Part shown: positions 55,401-64,000 of the stretch, in pieces | How positions within the stretch are numbered: the stretch's first letter is position 1 | Layout of the letters: every line of letters starts with the position of its first letter | Source of the DNA: Biomphalaria glabrata | Taxonomy: Eukaryota > Mollusca > Gastropoda > Planorbidae | Direction of reading: 5' to 3' | Length of the DNA stretch: 64,000 bases | Assembly: GCF_947242115.1 (NCBI RefSeq) | Contig: NC_074711.1 | Span: 55,016,963-55,080,962 of the forward strand | Notes under the pieces: generated by a model | Seen by the model: only the letters and a program-made list of their open reading frames with translations | Told to the model about the DNA's origin: nothing | Databases searched by the model: none | Made by a program: the position numbers and the translations under genes

Positions 55401-57794
55401 ATCGCAGCTGGGACTGCATCAGGATTGTGTGGATGCTTTGCAGACCTGCTTTTCTAAGTACTTCAGTATCTGATATTTTTTCTTGCCATTTGACATTCAG
55501 TATTTTTCTTAGACATGTCATGTGGAAGTGGTTCAGTTTCTTTGCATGTTCTCTGTACACTGTCCACGTTTCTGAGGTAGCAATGTAAGGAAGATGACAG
55601 CTCGATAGATCCCTAGCTTTGTATTTGTGGTGATACCTCATCTGTTCCAGATATTTTTTGACAGTCTGCCATAGGATGCACTGGCCTTGGCGATACGCAG
55701 GTCAATTTCAAGATATGTGAATCTGTCCAGTGCATTTATATCATGTCCATTTATCTTGATGCTTGGATCCGAGTAGACTTTCCCTGGAGCAGGAAAGACT
55801 TCAGTCTTTTTTTGTGTTAATGATAAGGCCAAAGCCTGAACATGCTCTTGAGAAGTCACAGACGATGCTCTGCAGATCATTTTCAGAGCAGGCATTTAGT
55901 GCACAGTCGTCAGCAAATAGCAACTCCTTGATTACTGCTGATTTTATTTTTGATTTTGCTTTGAGCCGCCTCGGGTTGAATAGGCCACCATCATATCTGT
56001 ATGTTATATTTATCCCGTTGTTTTCTCCATTTGTGAATGCATCTGTCAGCATAGCATAGAACATAATACTGAACAGTGTAGGTGCTAGGACACAGCCTTG
56101 TTTTACCCCGTTTGATACTTCAAAGGGCTCGATGGTTCTCCACTTTCCTGGACACGAGCCTTCATGCCATCATGAAATAGTCTACTTTTGTGTTGTCTTA
56201 CATTCTACATGCACTAAACAATATTTTAGTTTCTAAAAAATAAATTAGTTCTGAGTTCTGCATGCGAACCAGTTTTTTAATGATTTAAAGCCATTATAAT
56301 TAGGAAAATCTTAAATACATAACTATAAACCTTTGTTTTTATCATATTTTTGCTATATCTACTCTGACAGAGATCTGATTTCTTTTTAATAACAGTGGTG
56401 AATTTAAATTGCTACTGCTGATTATCTCAAGAAAAAAACTATTTTTTGTTTATTAGGAAAACTTCATGGCGTGTTAGCTAAACGTTATGGTCAAATTTTA
56501 TCTGACGATCTGATGGAAGGCACAGCAATATTCAATATCAAGGCAGTGCTTCCTGTCATTGAAAGTTTTGGTTTTGCAGAGGACATGCGCAAAAAAACAA
56601 GTGGCCTTGCTTCCCCACAGCTTAAATTTTCACATTGGGAAGTAAGTCTTCAGTTCATTTTTGACCTACTGCTTTTTATACCCTTTTTGTATTTCTATCA
56701 CTAATTCTTAGTCATAGTAGTACAAAACTAAGTGATAAGCTAAGCATGGACTAGATTAACACTTGGAACTAGCAATTTATTGGAAACATATGGTTCTGAG
56801 TCAAGAGACATTTTTCAAAGATTGTTTTTGGTGGGGGGTCTACACTAAATTAGATTGAAAGAGATATAAAGATGTATAAATAATTGTCCATATTGATTTC
56901 TCTTTCTTTGTGGTTCTCTTTTGGTTAACTTATTGTAACCATATTATTTTGATTGGTTACTATTGATTCTATCTAGTATATGTATATGATTAAGTTGTGA
57001 GCATTTATGTCAAGATGTGTGATTGATATTTGGTAAACATTGAGACAGCCTATTTAAAATGAGCAAGTGAACTCCATTGTAGCAGGCTCATATATGAGCT
57101 CATATATAGGCTATGTCTGTGTTGGTTGTGTTAAAATATGTAGGTCACAGCTTGGGCTGCGTAGCCACATAAAATTCTCCTAATTAATCTTTGGACTCGA
57201 AGAGAAGCCCTTATTATTTATATATATATATATATATTTATTTATTTATATAGTATTTGACTACTCCAAATAAAAATAGATCCATCGTTAAAAGACAAAA
57301 AAAGCTTTTTATAGACAATAATATCCCAATACAATTAGCTTGCTACAAGATACAACAGGCATCTATATGGTCATAAAGATGTACCGTCAACTACGGCCTC
57401 AAACTGTTCACTGAGTCCTGTACAACTGCCAGACTCAACTTTGACCTTACCCCAAGGTTCAATGAGTTCACCCTTTTACTCATGACTACGTGACAAATCA
57501 CAATTTGTAAAGTCATAACATTTCTGTTCATTTTCTATCTACAATATTATGTCACATTTTAGTTGTTGTTTTTTTGTCTACATTCATTATTTGAAATATT
57601 TTCAGGTAATCCCAGTTGATCCATTCTGGGTGCCAACAACAGAAGAAGAATACATGCATTATGGCGAGAAAGCTGATGCTGAAAACAGAGCCAGAGTTTA
57701 TATGAACCAAGTGCGTAAAAGGAAAGGATTGTCCACAAATGAAAAAATTGTGGAGTTTGCTGAAAAACAAAGAACTTTGACGAAAAATAAATAA
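40438..57794 (+). CDS. EFL1: EFL1 (elongation factor-like GTPase 1, 60S maturation), complete with one phase conflict
   Basis: EFL1, with SBDS, releases eIF6 from late cytoplasmic pre-60S subunits. It is an EF-2-like GTPase. Exons: 40438-40528, 41743-41810, 42093-42186, 42382-42533, 42899-43036, 43137-43193, 43383-43418, 44104-44213, 44344-44467, 44813-44892, 45094-45230, 45554-45676, 45803-45902, 46143-46282, 46598-46737, 47354-47636, 47938-48085, 52850-52988, 53654-53782, 54070-54730, 56458-56641, 57606-57794. Motifs: G1 AHVDHGKTT (residues 26-34, split by intron 1), [15 protein letters not shown] (101-107), NKID (155-158), then [69 protein letters not shown] and [11 protein letters not shown]; it ends [11 protein letters not shown]. 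About 1,107 residues (human 1,120). Exon 20 ends in phase 1, but exon 21 begins G-AAA-CTT-CAT and needs two preceding bases, so one base is missing there. Introns 17 (4.8 kb) and 20 are swollen by transposons. Confidence 0.95.
40871..40940 (+). repeat. Short dispersed repeat ending in (ATT)n
   Basis: AATAAGGCTTGTCTTCGAGT then CCGAAGATTAAT followed by AATT repeats. It matches the reverse complement of 57165-57215 and is possibly the end of a MITE or SINE. Confidence 0.5.
45288..45511 (+). mobile_element. Possible small solo LTR or MITE in EFL1 intron 11
   Basis: It runs from TGTTATAACC to CAGTTATTACA (TG...CA ends), about 224 bp, with AATAAA at about 45460 and GC content above its flanks. No clear target duplication was found. 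An LTR fossil is the better guess; the ends are also inverted repeats (TGTTATAAC/GTTATTACA), so a MITE is possible. Confidence 0.35.
46346..46413. mobile_element. Tiny TTAA-flanked MITE candidate in EFL1 intron 14
   Basis: TTAACCC at the left and GGGGGTTAA at the right enclose about 60 bp. The ends resemble TTAA-targeting (piggyBac-type) elements. It is directly followed by a SINE tail. Confidence 0.35.
46414..46478 (-). repeat. tRNA-derived SINE, family A, 3' tail only
   Basis: GTAAGTCAAGTTTCCCCCCT and GGGGTAGATGATGTTAAGGT match the tail of the 61.4 kb copy. Truncated. Confidence 0.6.
48220..49948 (+). mobile_element. Decayed hAT transposon (GTF2IRD2/ZBED-type transposase) in EFL1 intron 17
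   Basis: Across several plus-strand frames it shows [72 protein letters not shown], and a hAT dimerisation-like end, [20 protein letters not shown], then [11 protein letters not shown] (about 49560-49680). Multiple stops and frame changes. The right end reads GAGTTTGACATTCCTG, i.e. CAGGAATGTCAAACTC inverted, a known hAT end type. The left TIR was not found, so it is probably truncated. Confidence 0.8.
50043..52060 (+). mobile_element. 5'-truncated LINE (reverse transcriptase) in EFL1 intron 17
   Basis: A sense-orientation RT with frame changes: [89 protein letters not shown], a [18 protein letters not shown] stretch, the active-site [11 protein letters not shown] (about 51265), [40 protein letters not shown] and a C-terminal [11 protein letters not shown]. 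No endonuclease was seen. It ends near repeated AAGTCTAAGTAAGT. Clade uncertain. Confidence 0.85.
54955..56190 (-). mobile_element. LINE with C-terminal C2H2 zinc finger, 5' truncated, in EFL1 intron 20
   Basis: The minus strand carries an RT second half: [32 protein letters not shown] (catalytic FADD, about 55900), [33 protein letters not shown] and [16 protein letters not shown] zinc finger [20 protein letters not shown] then RRH follows near 55040. It ends with a tail containing ATCGAACCATGATGGACTA. Internal stops and frame changes are present. Antisense to EFL1. Confidence 0.82.
57153..57240 (-). repeat. Short dispersed repeat followed by TA/TTTA microsatellite
   Basis: The reverse complement reads AAGGGCTTCTCTTCGAGTCC, AAAGATTAAT, then TAGGAGAATTTTATGTGGCT. 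It shares about 32 bp with 40871-40902 and again abuts simple repeats. It lies in EFL1 intron 21. Confidence 0.5.
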
Positions 57795-57839
57795 TTTTTA
57801 ATATATAAAAGTCTTCTAAGACTTGATTCTATGTGGGAT

Positions 57840-57920
57840 TGAGTGAGATGGTTAGTACATGAGGGACTTTTGTGAGTTTGAGTGCATGAGGGACTTTTGT
57901 GTATATGTGAGTTTTAGTGC
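57840..57920. repeat. Imperfect tandem duplication just after EFL1
   Basis: The phrase ATGAGGGACTTTTGTG occurs twice, followed by GAGTTTGAGTGC and GAGTTTTAGTGC, within the likely EFL1 3' UTR. Confidence 0.75.
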
Positions 57921-58009
57921 ATTGCAAAAATCAGTGGGTAATTATTTTCTTTTTAGCATTTTCTTTTCAACTGTATTGTCTAGATCTAGACAGTTTTTTT
58001 GTTCTCATA

Positions 58010-58205
58010 AAGGCTAGATATAGGCACATTCTAATTTCATGTGATAAGACTCTTTCTTCACTAGTGCCATTAGAGTATGGATTGGGTTGCTTGAATCAAC
58101 CAGGAAGACCTACCACTTGGCAGAGTTTTATGTATTAAATTTACATGCACAACTAGATTTACACATGGATACGAGTAGGACGTATTTATCTTCTCTTTCC
58201 TCACT
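58010..58205 (+). mobile_element. CR1-like LINE 3' fragment (copy 4)
   Basis: TCTTCACTAGTGCCATTAGA then GTATGGATTGGGTTGC matches TCTTCCCTAGTGCTATTAGA then TCATGGAATGGGTTGC at 63.02 kb, and GAGTAGGACGT corresponds to the shared tail. It encodes the LPxAIRxWNGLP-like segment. Confidence 0.7.
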
Positions 58206-58209
58206 GTAC

Positions 58210-59310
58210 TCACCGAGACCCTCGACAATAGTATTGTTATGACTCTACCCATTTCTTTTTTAAGTTCATCCTTTCCTGATTTCATGTCTTCCTTCAATGA
58301 GTTTCCCATGTCAGTATTTGTTTTGCCTTGTTCTTGTATCATGTTCCAGAATGGTCTAATCTGTCAGTAAACAGGTATCATAAAAGGGACAAACTGAAGT
58401 GGAACAAACTGGAAGGCCAGTTACATCCTAGAAGAGCGGAGATTGAAACATCAAACAATCATTGTTGTGGCTATACGGGTAGTTACAAGTGTTGGTGGTG
58501 GCAGCGCCGTCGATGATCATAATGACTTAATGACAAATCAGATGCGTCTAGCTTTCAACGATAAGCGCAGACCCGAAAAGAAAACGCTAGATGAAGAAAC
58601 TAGAGGAGTGACCTATAGGCAGAGTGAAACTATTGCTTTCGATGTCCTTGATATGAGTGCTTCAATGGGCATGACCAAATCAGACAACGTTGGGTCTGTG
58701 TCCAATACTCCTGTTTGGCTACCAGTACTAACTGCAGACAGAAATCTAATAAGAACTGTACGGGCGGCACCTAGAATGAACAATGCAAATACCAGAAAAA
58801 CCATCAACAGGTCTACACTTGACAAACGTGTGTACGTCTGCCTTCACAAAGCAGAGTAAAAGATTAATCAATTTCAGCGGAAACTGGACACTGATAATGT
58901 GGTTAATGGACATGTGTAGAAAGGCATACCCTCTGGAGATGGCTGAAAATGACAGTGTGTTTATGACCTGGCCTCCAGTGGGACTATAACTTTCTTGCCA
59001 GAACTTCATCTGCACTGACGATTCTTCAGCCCTGTCGAAAATCTGGTCATGTTCGGGACGAACATAACTAAGGAGGGGGCAGTGTTATGACTCTACATTG
59101 CGCACTGTCATTTGGCGCGACATTGTGTACCAGAGGACACGATAGAGAACAGGGGAAGGAAGATGGCTGATGATTAGAGATGTAAACAAGAAGGCCTGAT
59201 ATGTGATCCTAAGTTTGGCTCTAGATGTAGTTTATAATTGATTATTAAACGTTGTTTTATATCACTTTCGTTGAGGTTAATTGCTAAGTTATAGCAGTAT
59301 CTAATACCGA
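58210..59310 (+). mobile_element. Remnant of an LTR retrotransposon: internal 3' part plus LTR start
   Basis: AAGGAGGGGGCAG at about 59068-59090 looks like a polypurine tract and is followed directly by TGTTATGACTCTAC, an LTR-like TG start. Downstream sequence to about 59310 would be LTR; its end is not resolved. The upstream part has an open stretch (58443-58859) whose product I do not recognise. Probably Ty3/gypsy-like, by analogy of the tract and LTR start only. Broken fossil. Confidence 0.4.
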
Positions 59311-61131
59311 GGGTCCACACTCGACCGACCATTCCCCCCTCCCCCAATGGAAGAATTTCAAGAAAAGACGGTCGGACGTCGCTCATATGGCCAAGGTTTA
59401 TTTGTCACAGCCATTTCTGTAATAGCATTTTATTGGTAACTCGTATTCGGGCAGGCTCAATATTTAGAGAGCTATACAAAAAAAAATGTTCTTCTCATAT
59501 TTTTGTTTTCCATTAGGTTTCATAGAATCGTATTGAACAAACTAGATAATGTCAGTCCAATTAGGCCTACTTATATCTTGGACCCCACCCCACCTCTAAG
59601 TTTATACAGGTATGTACATATATGCATAAGTGTGTGTGTGTGTGTGTGTCTTAATTATATAGGTTAGGGTTTTCTAAAAAAAAAATTTTGCACCCTTCAA
59701 TCGAAAAGTTTGCTCTAGACCTCAGCCTACGCGTAATTTTTTTTTTACCACACTTATTGTTTTGGAAACTATATATATGCATATCGGCATACTAAATGCA
59801 TGGGTTAAAGCATAACTAATATAATGAATTGCAAAACAGCATCGCACCTTGTATGAAGCCGAGAATCTATTGGAAGTAGAGTAGAACATAGACGAGTCTC
59901 AAAGTGCTACTTGGCCAGCAACAGGATAGCCAAGATATTTGTCCCTCCGTATAGTTTTGTTGAATGTAATGCCTTCTAGGGAGTTGGACAATAGCCGATG
60001 TCTCGACTGTAGACTAGATCAGTTAGTTGCTATATACTCCTGGCAAAAATAAAAGCTTAACATTTTGAATTTCTTCATTAACTGCAAGCTGGAAATAAGT
60101 AGAACAGATTCAAATAAAGAAGTCTTGCGAAGAGCAGTTCGCCAAGTTATCCACATTAATCTTAGCAACTGGTGTCTTAGCTGCTTCAATAGCATGCCAC
60201 GTAAATCCACATATTCAACAAGATCGAGGGACCAGGTCCGCCGAGCGTCGTCTTAGAGATCTATCTAAGCAACACGAAGCACAGTCATTTCAAACTGGTA
60301 TCTTCAGCTGGAATACGGATCTTGGATTGCCACGTTTGGTTTCTTTACTTTTCCATCTTATGCCTCTGTGGTATGTTTCTCAAGGCACGTGAGGTATAAA
60401 GAGAATAAAAATTGCCTCCCGAGACATAAAGTGTCAAATTAAACAATAAATAAGACCTAAAATCCACACGCAGAACAAATTTTAACTTCAATATTAAGGT
60501 CTGCAATAGTGGTTAAAGTTGAGTTGATGCTGAGTTTGCAACTGCCGAAAAAAAAAAAACACCCGTAAGCCTACACAACCTCCTAACATTCGACATAAGT
60601 TTTCACAACCAAAAATATTGCAAATGAAATATATATATTGGCTTATTTGAAACAAAACCATCAGTTAGTTACTGGTTAGACCTACTGGTTCTCGTGAGAA
60701 TGTTTCCCGGACTATTTTGTCACATGGCTAAATGCAGAGGCGTAGGTCTATTTATAATAGACCTATTTTAAAAAAAGATAACCTAGATCTAGAGTCTATT
60801 TTTTTTTTTTTTATAGAGAGCAAGGAATGATAGCCTATAATACTTTGTAACACTGTCATCTCTCTTTATTCAAAATGAATCAAAGAAACGATTAGAATTC
60901 ATCAAACCAAATGAATATTTCTTTATATTTAGAAGACAAAACCAAATTCAATGTCGTGTGGAGAACGGGAACGTGACATTCAATTGGAGGCTTCGGAAAA
61001 CTTTTTTTCTCCCTCTAGGCCAGAAACTGATTATCTAGAAAAAAAATGTTTGCGGTGTCTAATGCCGTACATTGCTTGCCCTGTGATAAAAGGGTGAAAA
61101 AAGAAATAAGAAAGAAAAGGGGTGCTATAGG

Positions 61132-61132
<1 letters not shown>
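59311..61132. other. Intergenic; no gene recognised
   Basis: It contains a (GT)n at about 59632-59648, homopolymer A/T runs and scattered AGATCT. A minus-strand frame at 60019-60210 (DLRGMLLKQLRHQLLR) matches no family known to me and looks fortuitous. Confidence 0.4.

Positions 61133-61205
<73 letters not shown>
61133..61205. repeat. (TA)n microsatellite
   Basis: An uninterrupted TA run of about 36 repeats. Confidence 0.95.
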
Positions 61206-61208
<3 letters not shown>

Positions 61209-61419
61209 GTCATGACTTTGACTTTAATTTTGATTACATTTTAATAGAATTACTTTATACAGGCATAGTCTATATGACGCATACATGCATAGGCCTATAG
61301 GCTATGATCCTTAAGTCAATGATTCTCAAACTCTCGTCCGCAGACCCTCAAGGGTTTCGTGAGACGACCGCATTGGTCCACAGACAGATGAAAATTGTAT
61401 ACAATTAAAATAAAGTAAA

Positions 61420-61702
61420 AGTAAGTAAATTTCCCTTTTCAGACCATGCGATCAATGGGGCAGATGATGTTAAGGTCATCTGTTTCTTTGGCCAACGGTT
61501 AACGAGCAGGGTGTTATGTGGCCAGCACAACAACTAACCGCCTTTACTTTCCCCAACTAAAGTCAGGTACCCATTAGAGTTGGTTTGACTCAGGGGCGCC
61601 CTAAAAATCCAGAAATTCAAAATCCCAGTCTTCACCGGGATTCGAACCCATGACCTCAGGTTCGGAAGCCAAGCGCTTAACCATTCGATCACCGCGCCCC
61701 CT
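61420..61702 (-). repeat. tRNA-derived SINE, family A (copy 3, best preserved)
   Basis: The minus strand starts GCGCGGTGATCGAATGGTTA then AGCGCTTGGC (box A) and GGGTTCGAATCCCGGTGAAG (box B). The body includes TTCTGGATTTTTAGGGCGCC and GGGTACCTGACTTTAGTTGG, and the tail GGAAATTTACTTACTTTTAC. The tRNA part is the best preserved of the copies here. Confidence 0.88.
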
Positions 61703-61935
61703 ACAATTAAAATAACATCTTCGAAATTTATTTTTTTTTACTTTAAATGTCTATTAAGCCTACGTACTATTCTATGTTGACCTAAACCAAAGATTTCAAG
61801 ACATTCTTCCCTTGGATATTCCCAACTGTGTATCGAACCTTTGTGCGCGTGCACATAGCCTACTCAGATCCCAATCACAGATGAATCCATTCTAATAGAG
61901 GGGTGAACTATTGAAATATCCACAAAAGAAGGAAC

Positions 61936-63187
61936 AGTCTTAGGTCCACTTCTATTTTTAATTTACATAAATGATTTACCAAATTGCATTAGTTCATGAA
62001 CAAAAGTCAGATTAATCTCAGACGATTGCATAATATATCTGTGGCATTTTACGTCTCGAGAGATGATCTTTTCCCTTTGCAACTTCTTGTGTGACTAAAA
62101 AGGCCAATCCTTGATACACAGCTGCGATCGCAGGTTGGGCATATATAATAACCAGGCGCCCTTGCATTTTCACCCTTCTTTCTGCTTCTGTTGTGTATGA
62201 CATCTGCAATCCGTGACCCTTCCTTTATGCTCTCTCTCCATGTGGATCTATCCAGTGCCATCTCTTCCCAGTTGCCAGTGTCGATTTTGAAGAGCTTCAT
62301 GTCGCCCACTTTTACGTTATACGGATGTATGCATAATATGTAGAACAATAAAAACAACACAAGATACAGAAATTTTACAAAGAGAATTAGATGAATTACA
62401 GAAATGGGAATCAAATTGGAGCACATTGAAAAAATGTCAGTTATTACGAGTAACAAAAAAAAAACAACTAAAACAAATTAACTCCATTTATCTTATTCAT
62501 GGTAAGCCAGTAACACAGACTAAAAACGCAAAATACTTAGGTGTTATACTAAATGAAAAACTGTCATGGAATCCCCATATTGATGAAACTATCAAAAAAT
62601 TTTAGAAAAGCATTTGGGTTTACTAAAAGAAATTTCTATAAATCAAATAAGAACATAAAATTAAAATGTTATTTAACCTTGGTTAGGCCAATAATGGAAT
62701 ATGCATCATCTGTTTGGGACCCCTCAACTCAAGAAAACATTAAGAAACTGGAACTGATACAAAATAGAGCAGTGAGATTCATAACAAACACGATTATTCA
62801 CATTTGACTAGAGTAACACCTTTAGTAAAATCACTAAATTTAGAAAGCCTTCAGGACAGAAGACTCAAAAGTAAAGTAGCAATTAGGCCTATACATAAAA
62901 CACTGAACCATAATCTTCAAATTCAAAAACAAAATCTAATAAAATACTCAGAAAGACACCAAGATAAATGCACATTCCTCGTTCCATATGCTAGGACAAA
63001 TTTGTACAAATGCTCCTTCTTCCCTAGTGCTATTAGATCATGGAATGGGTTGCCTGAGCTAGCTAGGAAAACCAGTGACTTAGCACACTTTAGGTCATTG
63101 GTTAATATACATGACTGAATGCATGACGTGTAGGACGTAATCATGTTCCTTTTTGAAGTAACGTCTGTATTATATAAGATAAGATAA
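61936..63187 (+). mobile_element. CR1/L2-like LINE, 5' truncated, split by another LINE
   Basis: RT pieces in order: TVLGPLLFLIYINDLPNCI, ISDDCII (catalytic region with S for the usual A), then after the nested insert LQRELDELQKWESNW, KNAKYLGVILNEKLSWNPHI, CYLTLVRPIMEYASSVWDP, LELIQNRAVRFI, LESLQDRRLKSKV, CSFFPSAIRSWNGLPELARK. The 3' UTR has GACGTGTAGGACGTAATCAT and GTAACGTCTGTATTATATAA, and the end is GATAAGATAA. It has a few frame changes near 62595 and 62800. Four other tails of this family lie in the window. Confidence 0.85.
62037..62329 (-). mobile_element. Nested LINE 3' fragment with C2H2 zinc finger
   Basis: It interrupts the CR1-like RT exactly after the catalytic-region codons. The 10-mer TGCATAATAT flanks it on both sides (62027-62036 and 62330-62339). 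The minus strand reads VGDMKLFKIDTGNWEEMALD, RSTWRESIKEGSRIAD, then YYICPTCDRSCVSRIGLFSH and TRSC. This is the C-terminal zinc finger of a non-LTR retrotransposon polyprotein. Only the last 293 bp were inserted. Confidence 0.88.
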
Positions 63188-63246
63188 CAAGAAAACCTGG
63201 CAAGGGGTCTACGAGCAAAAAAAAATTAAAAATATGGAACCACTGT

Positions 63247-63564
63247 CTGTAAAAATGTTAGAACAGTTATAGTCACAGATAATGCGATGGTTGGTCGGTT
63301 GCGAAGAAATGTGGAAAGTAGGTCTGGAAATGACTGGAATGATCGTCCTTTATTTTTCTTAAGAAGGTCTTCAGGCACAGCTCTAGGATTTGGAAGTTTT
63401 TATTTCAAGTTCAATGGATCCATTTCCAAGACAAGCAAGTATTCATCAATATTTTGCGTTTCCCCTTGAGTTAGTAAATATACTAAAACATATCTAGACA
63501 AGATTACAAAAAAAAAGTGAGTGTTATTACACAAACTCAGAGGCGGTTCCCAACGATACATTAT
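63247..63564. other. Spacer before satellite; no gene recognised
   Basis: A plus-strand frame (63287-63469) starts MVGRLRRNVESRSGNDW. It has no recognisable family and no clear splice context. Confidence 0.4.
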
Positions 63565-64000
63565 AAATATTTCGAACGACGTATGAGGAAAAAAACTTTC
63601 ACTACGTCACACGTCTTAGTTAGACTAAAAAATCTTTTCTTTTTTTTTTTTAAATACGAGTCAATTGACGATGGTTATTATACATTGGCGCACGAGTTCT
63701 TGTAGCATTTCATTTAATAAAATCATTCCAAATGATGTCAAAAAGTTTCAAGTACGTCACACTGCCTGGTTAGACTAAAATTATCTTTTTTAACACGAGA
63801 GTTTTGATAAGGGTAAATAAACTATGACGCACGATTTTTTTTATAGCATTTCATAAACTTAAATCATTGCGAATGACGTTAAAAAAAACTTTCCTCTACG
63901 TCACATGGCCTTGTTAGACTAACACAAAGTTTTTATCAACACGAGAGAGTTGAGAGTTACTAGACATTGGTGATTGATTCATTCCATATGACGTCAAAGA
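63565..64000 (+). repeat. Diverged satellite, unit about 144-150 bp, running off the right edge
   Basis: Three tandem units start ACGTCACAC, ACGTCACAC and ACGTCACATG at 63604, 63754 and 63898, after a partial unit from about 63565. Each contains TTAGACTAA, a T-rich tract, ACGAG, ATTGGCGCACGA-type or GACGCACGA words, AGCATTTCAT, and ends AATGACGTCAAA-like. Spacing is close to nucleosome length. The array probably continues beyond the window. Confidence 0.85.

Larger units (their letters stand above)
61309..63246 (+). mobile_element. hAT element fossil that hosts a SINE and a LINE
   Basis: The left end CAATGATTCTCAAACTC and the right end GGAACCACTG (63237-63246) correspond to the CAGTGGTTCTCAAACT ends of hAT elements. 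The segments 61310-61420 and 61703-61935 are colinear with the VPS51-intron hAT remnant at 34830-35150 (GTTGACCTAAACCAAAGATT then TCAA, AGATCCCAATCACA). Between them lies a SINE. The rest is interrupted by a CR1-like LINE, after which AAGGGGTCTACGAGCAAAAA resumes the hAT right end. Flanking 8-mers do not match, so it is old. Confidence 0.65.

Noticed and set aside
58235-58248. Second LTR start, since TGTTATGACTCTAC occurs here as well as at 59091
   Set aside because: Only 14 bases are shared and the sequences diverge immediately after; not enough to define a 5' LTR.
58443-58859. 138-codon open frame as a host gene
   Set aside because: No recognisable family and no splice context, and it lies directly upstream of a polypurine-like tract and LTR-like start; more likely part of an old LTR element.
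60019-60210. Minus-strand frame beginning MDLRGMLLKQLRHQLLR as an exon
   Set aside because: No family match known to me, no convincing splice signals, and length expected by chance.
61620-61702. Possible tRNA gene on the minus strand
   Set aside because: It is the head of SINE family A; other copies share the downstream body and the 3' acceptor stem is missing.
63287-63469. Plus-strand frame as a coding exon
   Set aside because: No family similarity recognised and no matching neighbouring exons.

Overview
This is an AT-rich, intron-dense animal genome window. The four protein-coding genes are conserved animal genes, and the surrounding DNA (tRNA-derived SINEs, RTE and CR1-like LINEs, many hAT remnants, CTAG/AGATCT-rich intergenic stretches) suggests a mollusc, most likely a gastropod. 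That assignment is an inference from repeat style; no species-diagnostic sequence is present.

Layout. (1) 53-6166, minus strand: the first five coding exons of the ciliary central-apparatus gene CFAP46; the gene runs off the left edge. Its first intron holds an almost complete 3.3 kb RTE-type LINE flanked by a perfect 15-bp target duplication. (2) 6.2-16.2 kb: intergenic DNA made of transposon fragments, microsatellites, CTAG-rich low-complexity blocks and a 2.7 kb element with terminal inverted repeats and repeated TGTTCGATA boxes. (3) 16239-25095, plus strand: NOM1, 14 coding exons, followed by a minisatellite that starts at the stop codon. (4) 26673-36610, minus strand: VPS51, 21 coding exons, convergent with NOM1. 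(5) 36.6-40.4 kb: the divergent interval between VPS51 and EFL1, holding a TTAA-flanked Kolobok-like element with a THAP zinc finger, a solo LTR and a SINE. (6) 40438-57794, plus strand: EFL1, 22 coding exons, with a hAT fossil and a LINE in intron 17 and another LINE in intron 20. (7) 58-64 kb: LINE and LTR-element remains, a hAT element carrying a LINE (itself split by another LINE) and a SINE, then a satellite of about 147 bp that reaches the right edge.

Exon coordinates were built by hand from splice signals, reading phase and recalled family similarity. The four genes show no operon-like relationship. NOM1 and EFL1 both act in ribosome biogenesis (40S processing and 60S eIF6 release), VPS51 in endosome/Golgi tethering and CFAP46 in motile cilia. 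I did not find a convincing undescribed coding system. The most unusual items are the TIR element at 12.0-14.7 kb, the Kolobok-like THAP element, the 42-bp-arm hairpin in a VPS51 intron, the nested transposons at 61.3-63.2 kb, and a one-base phase conflict between EFL1 exons 20 and 21.
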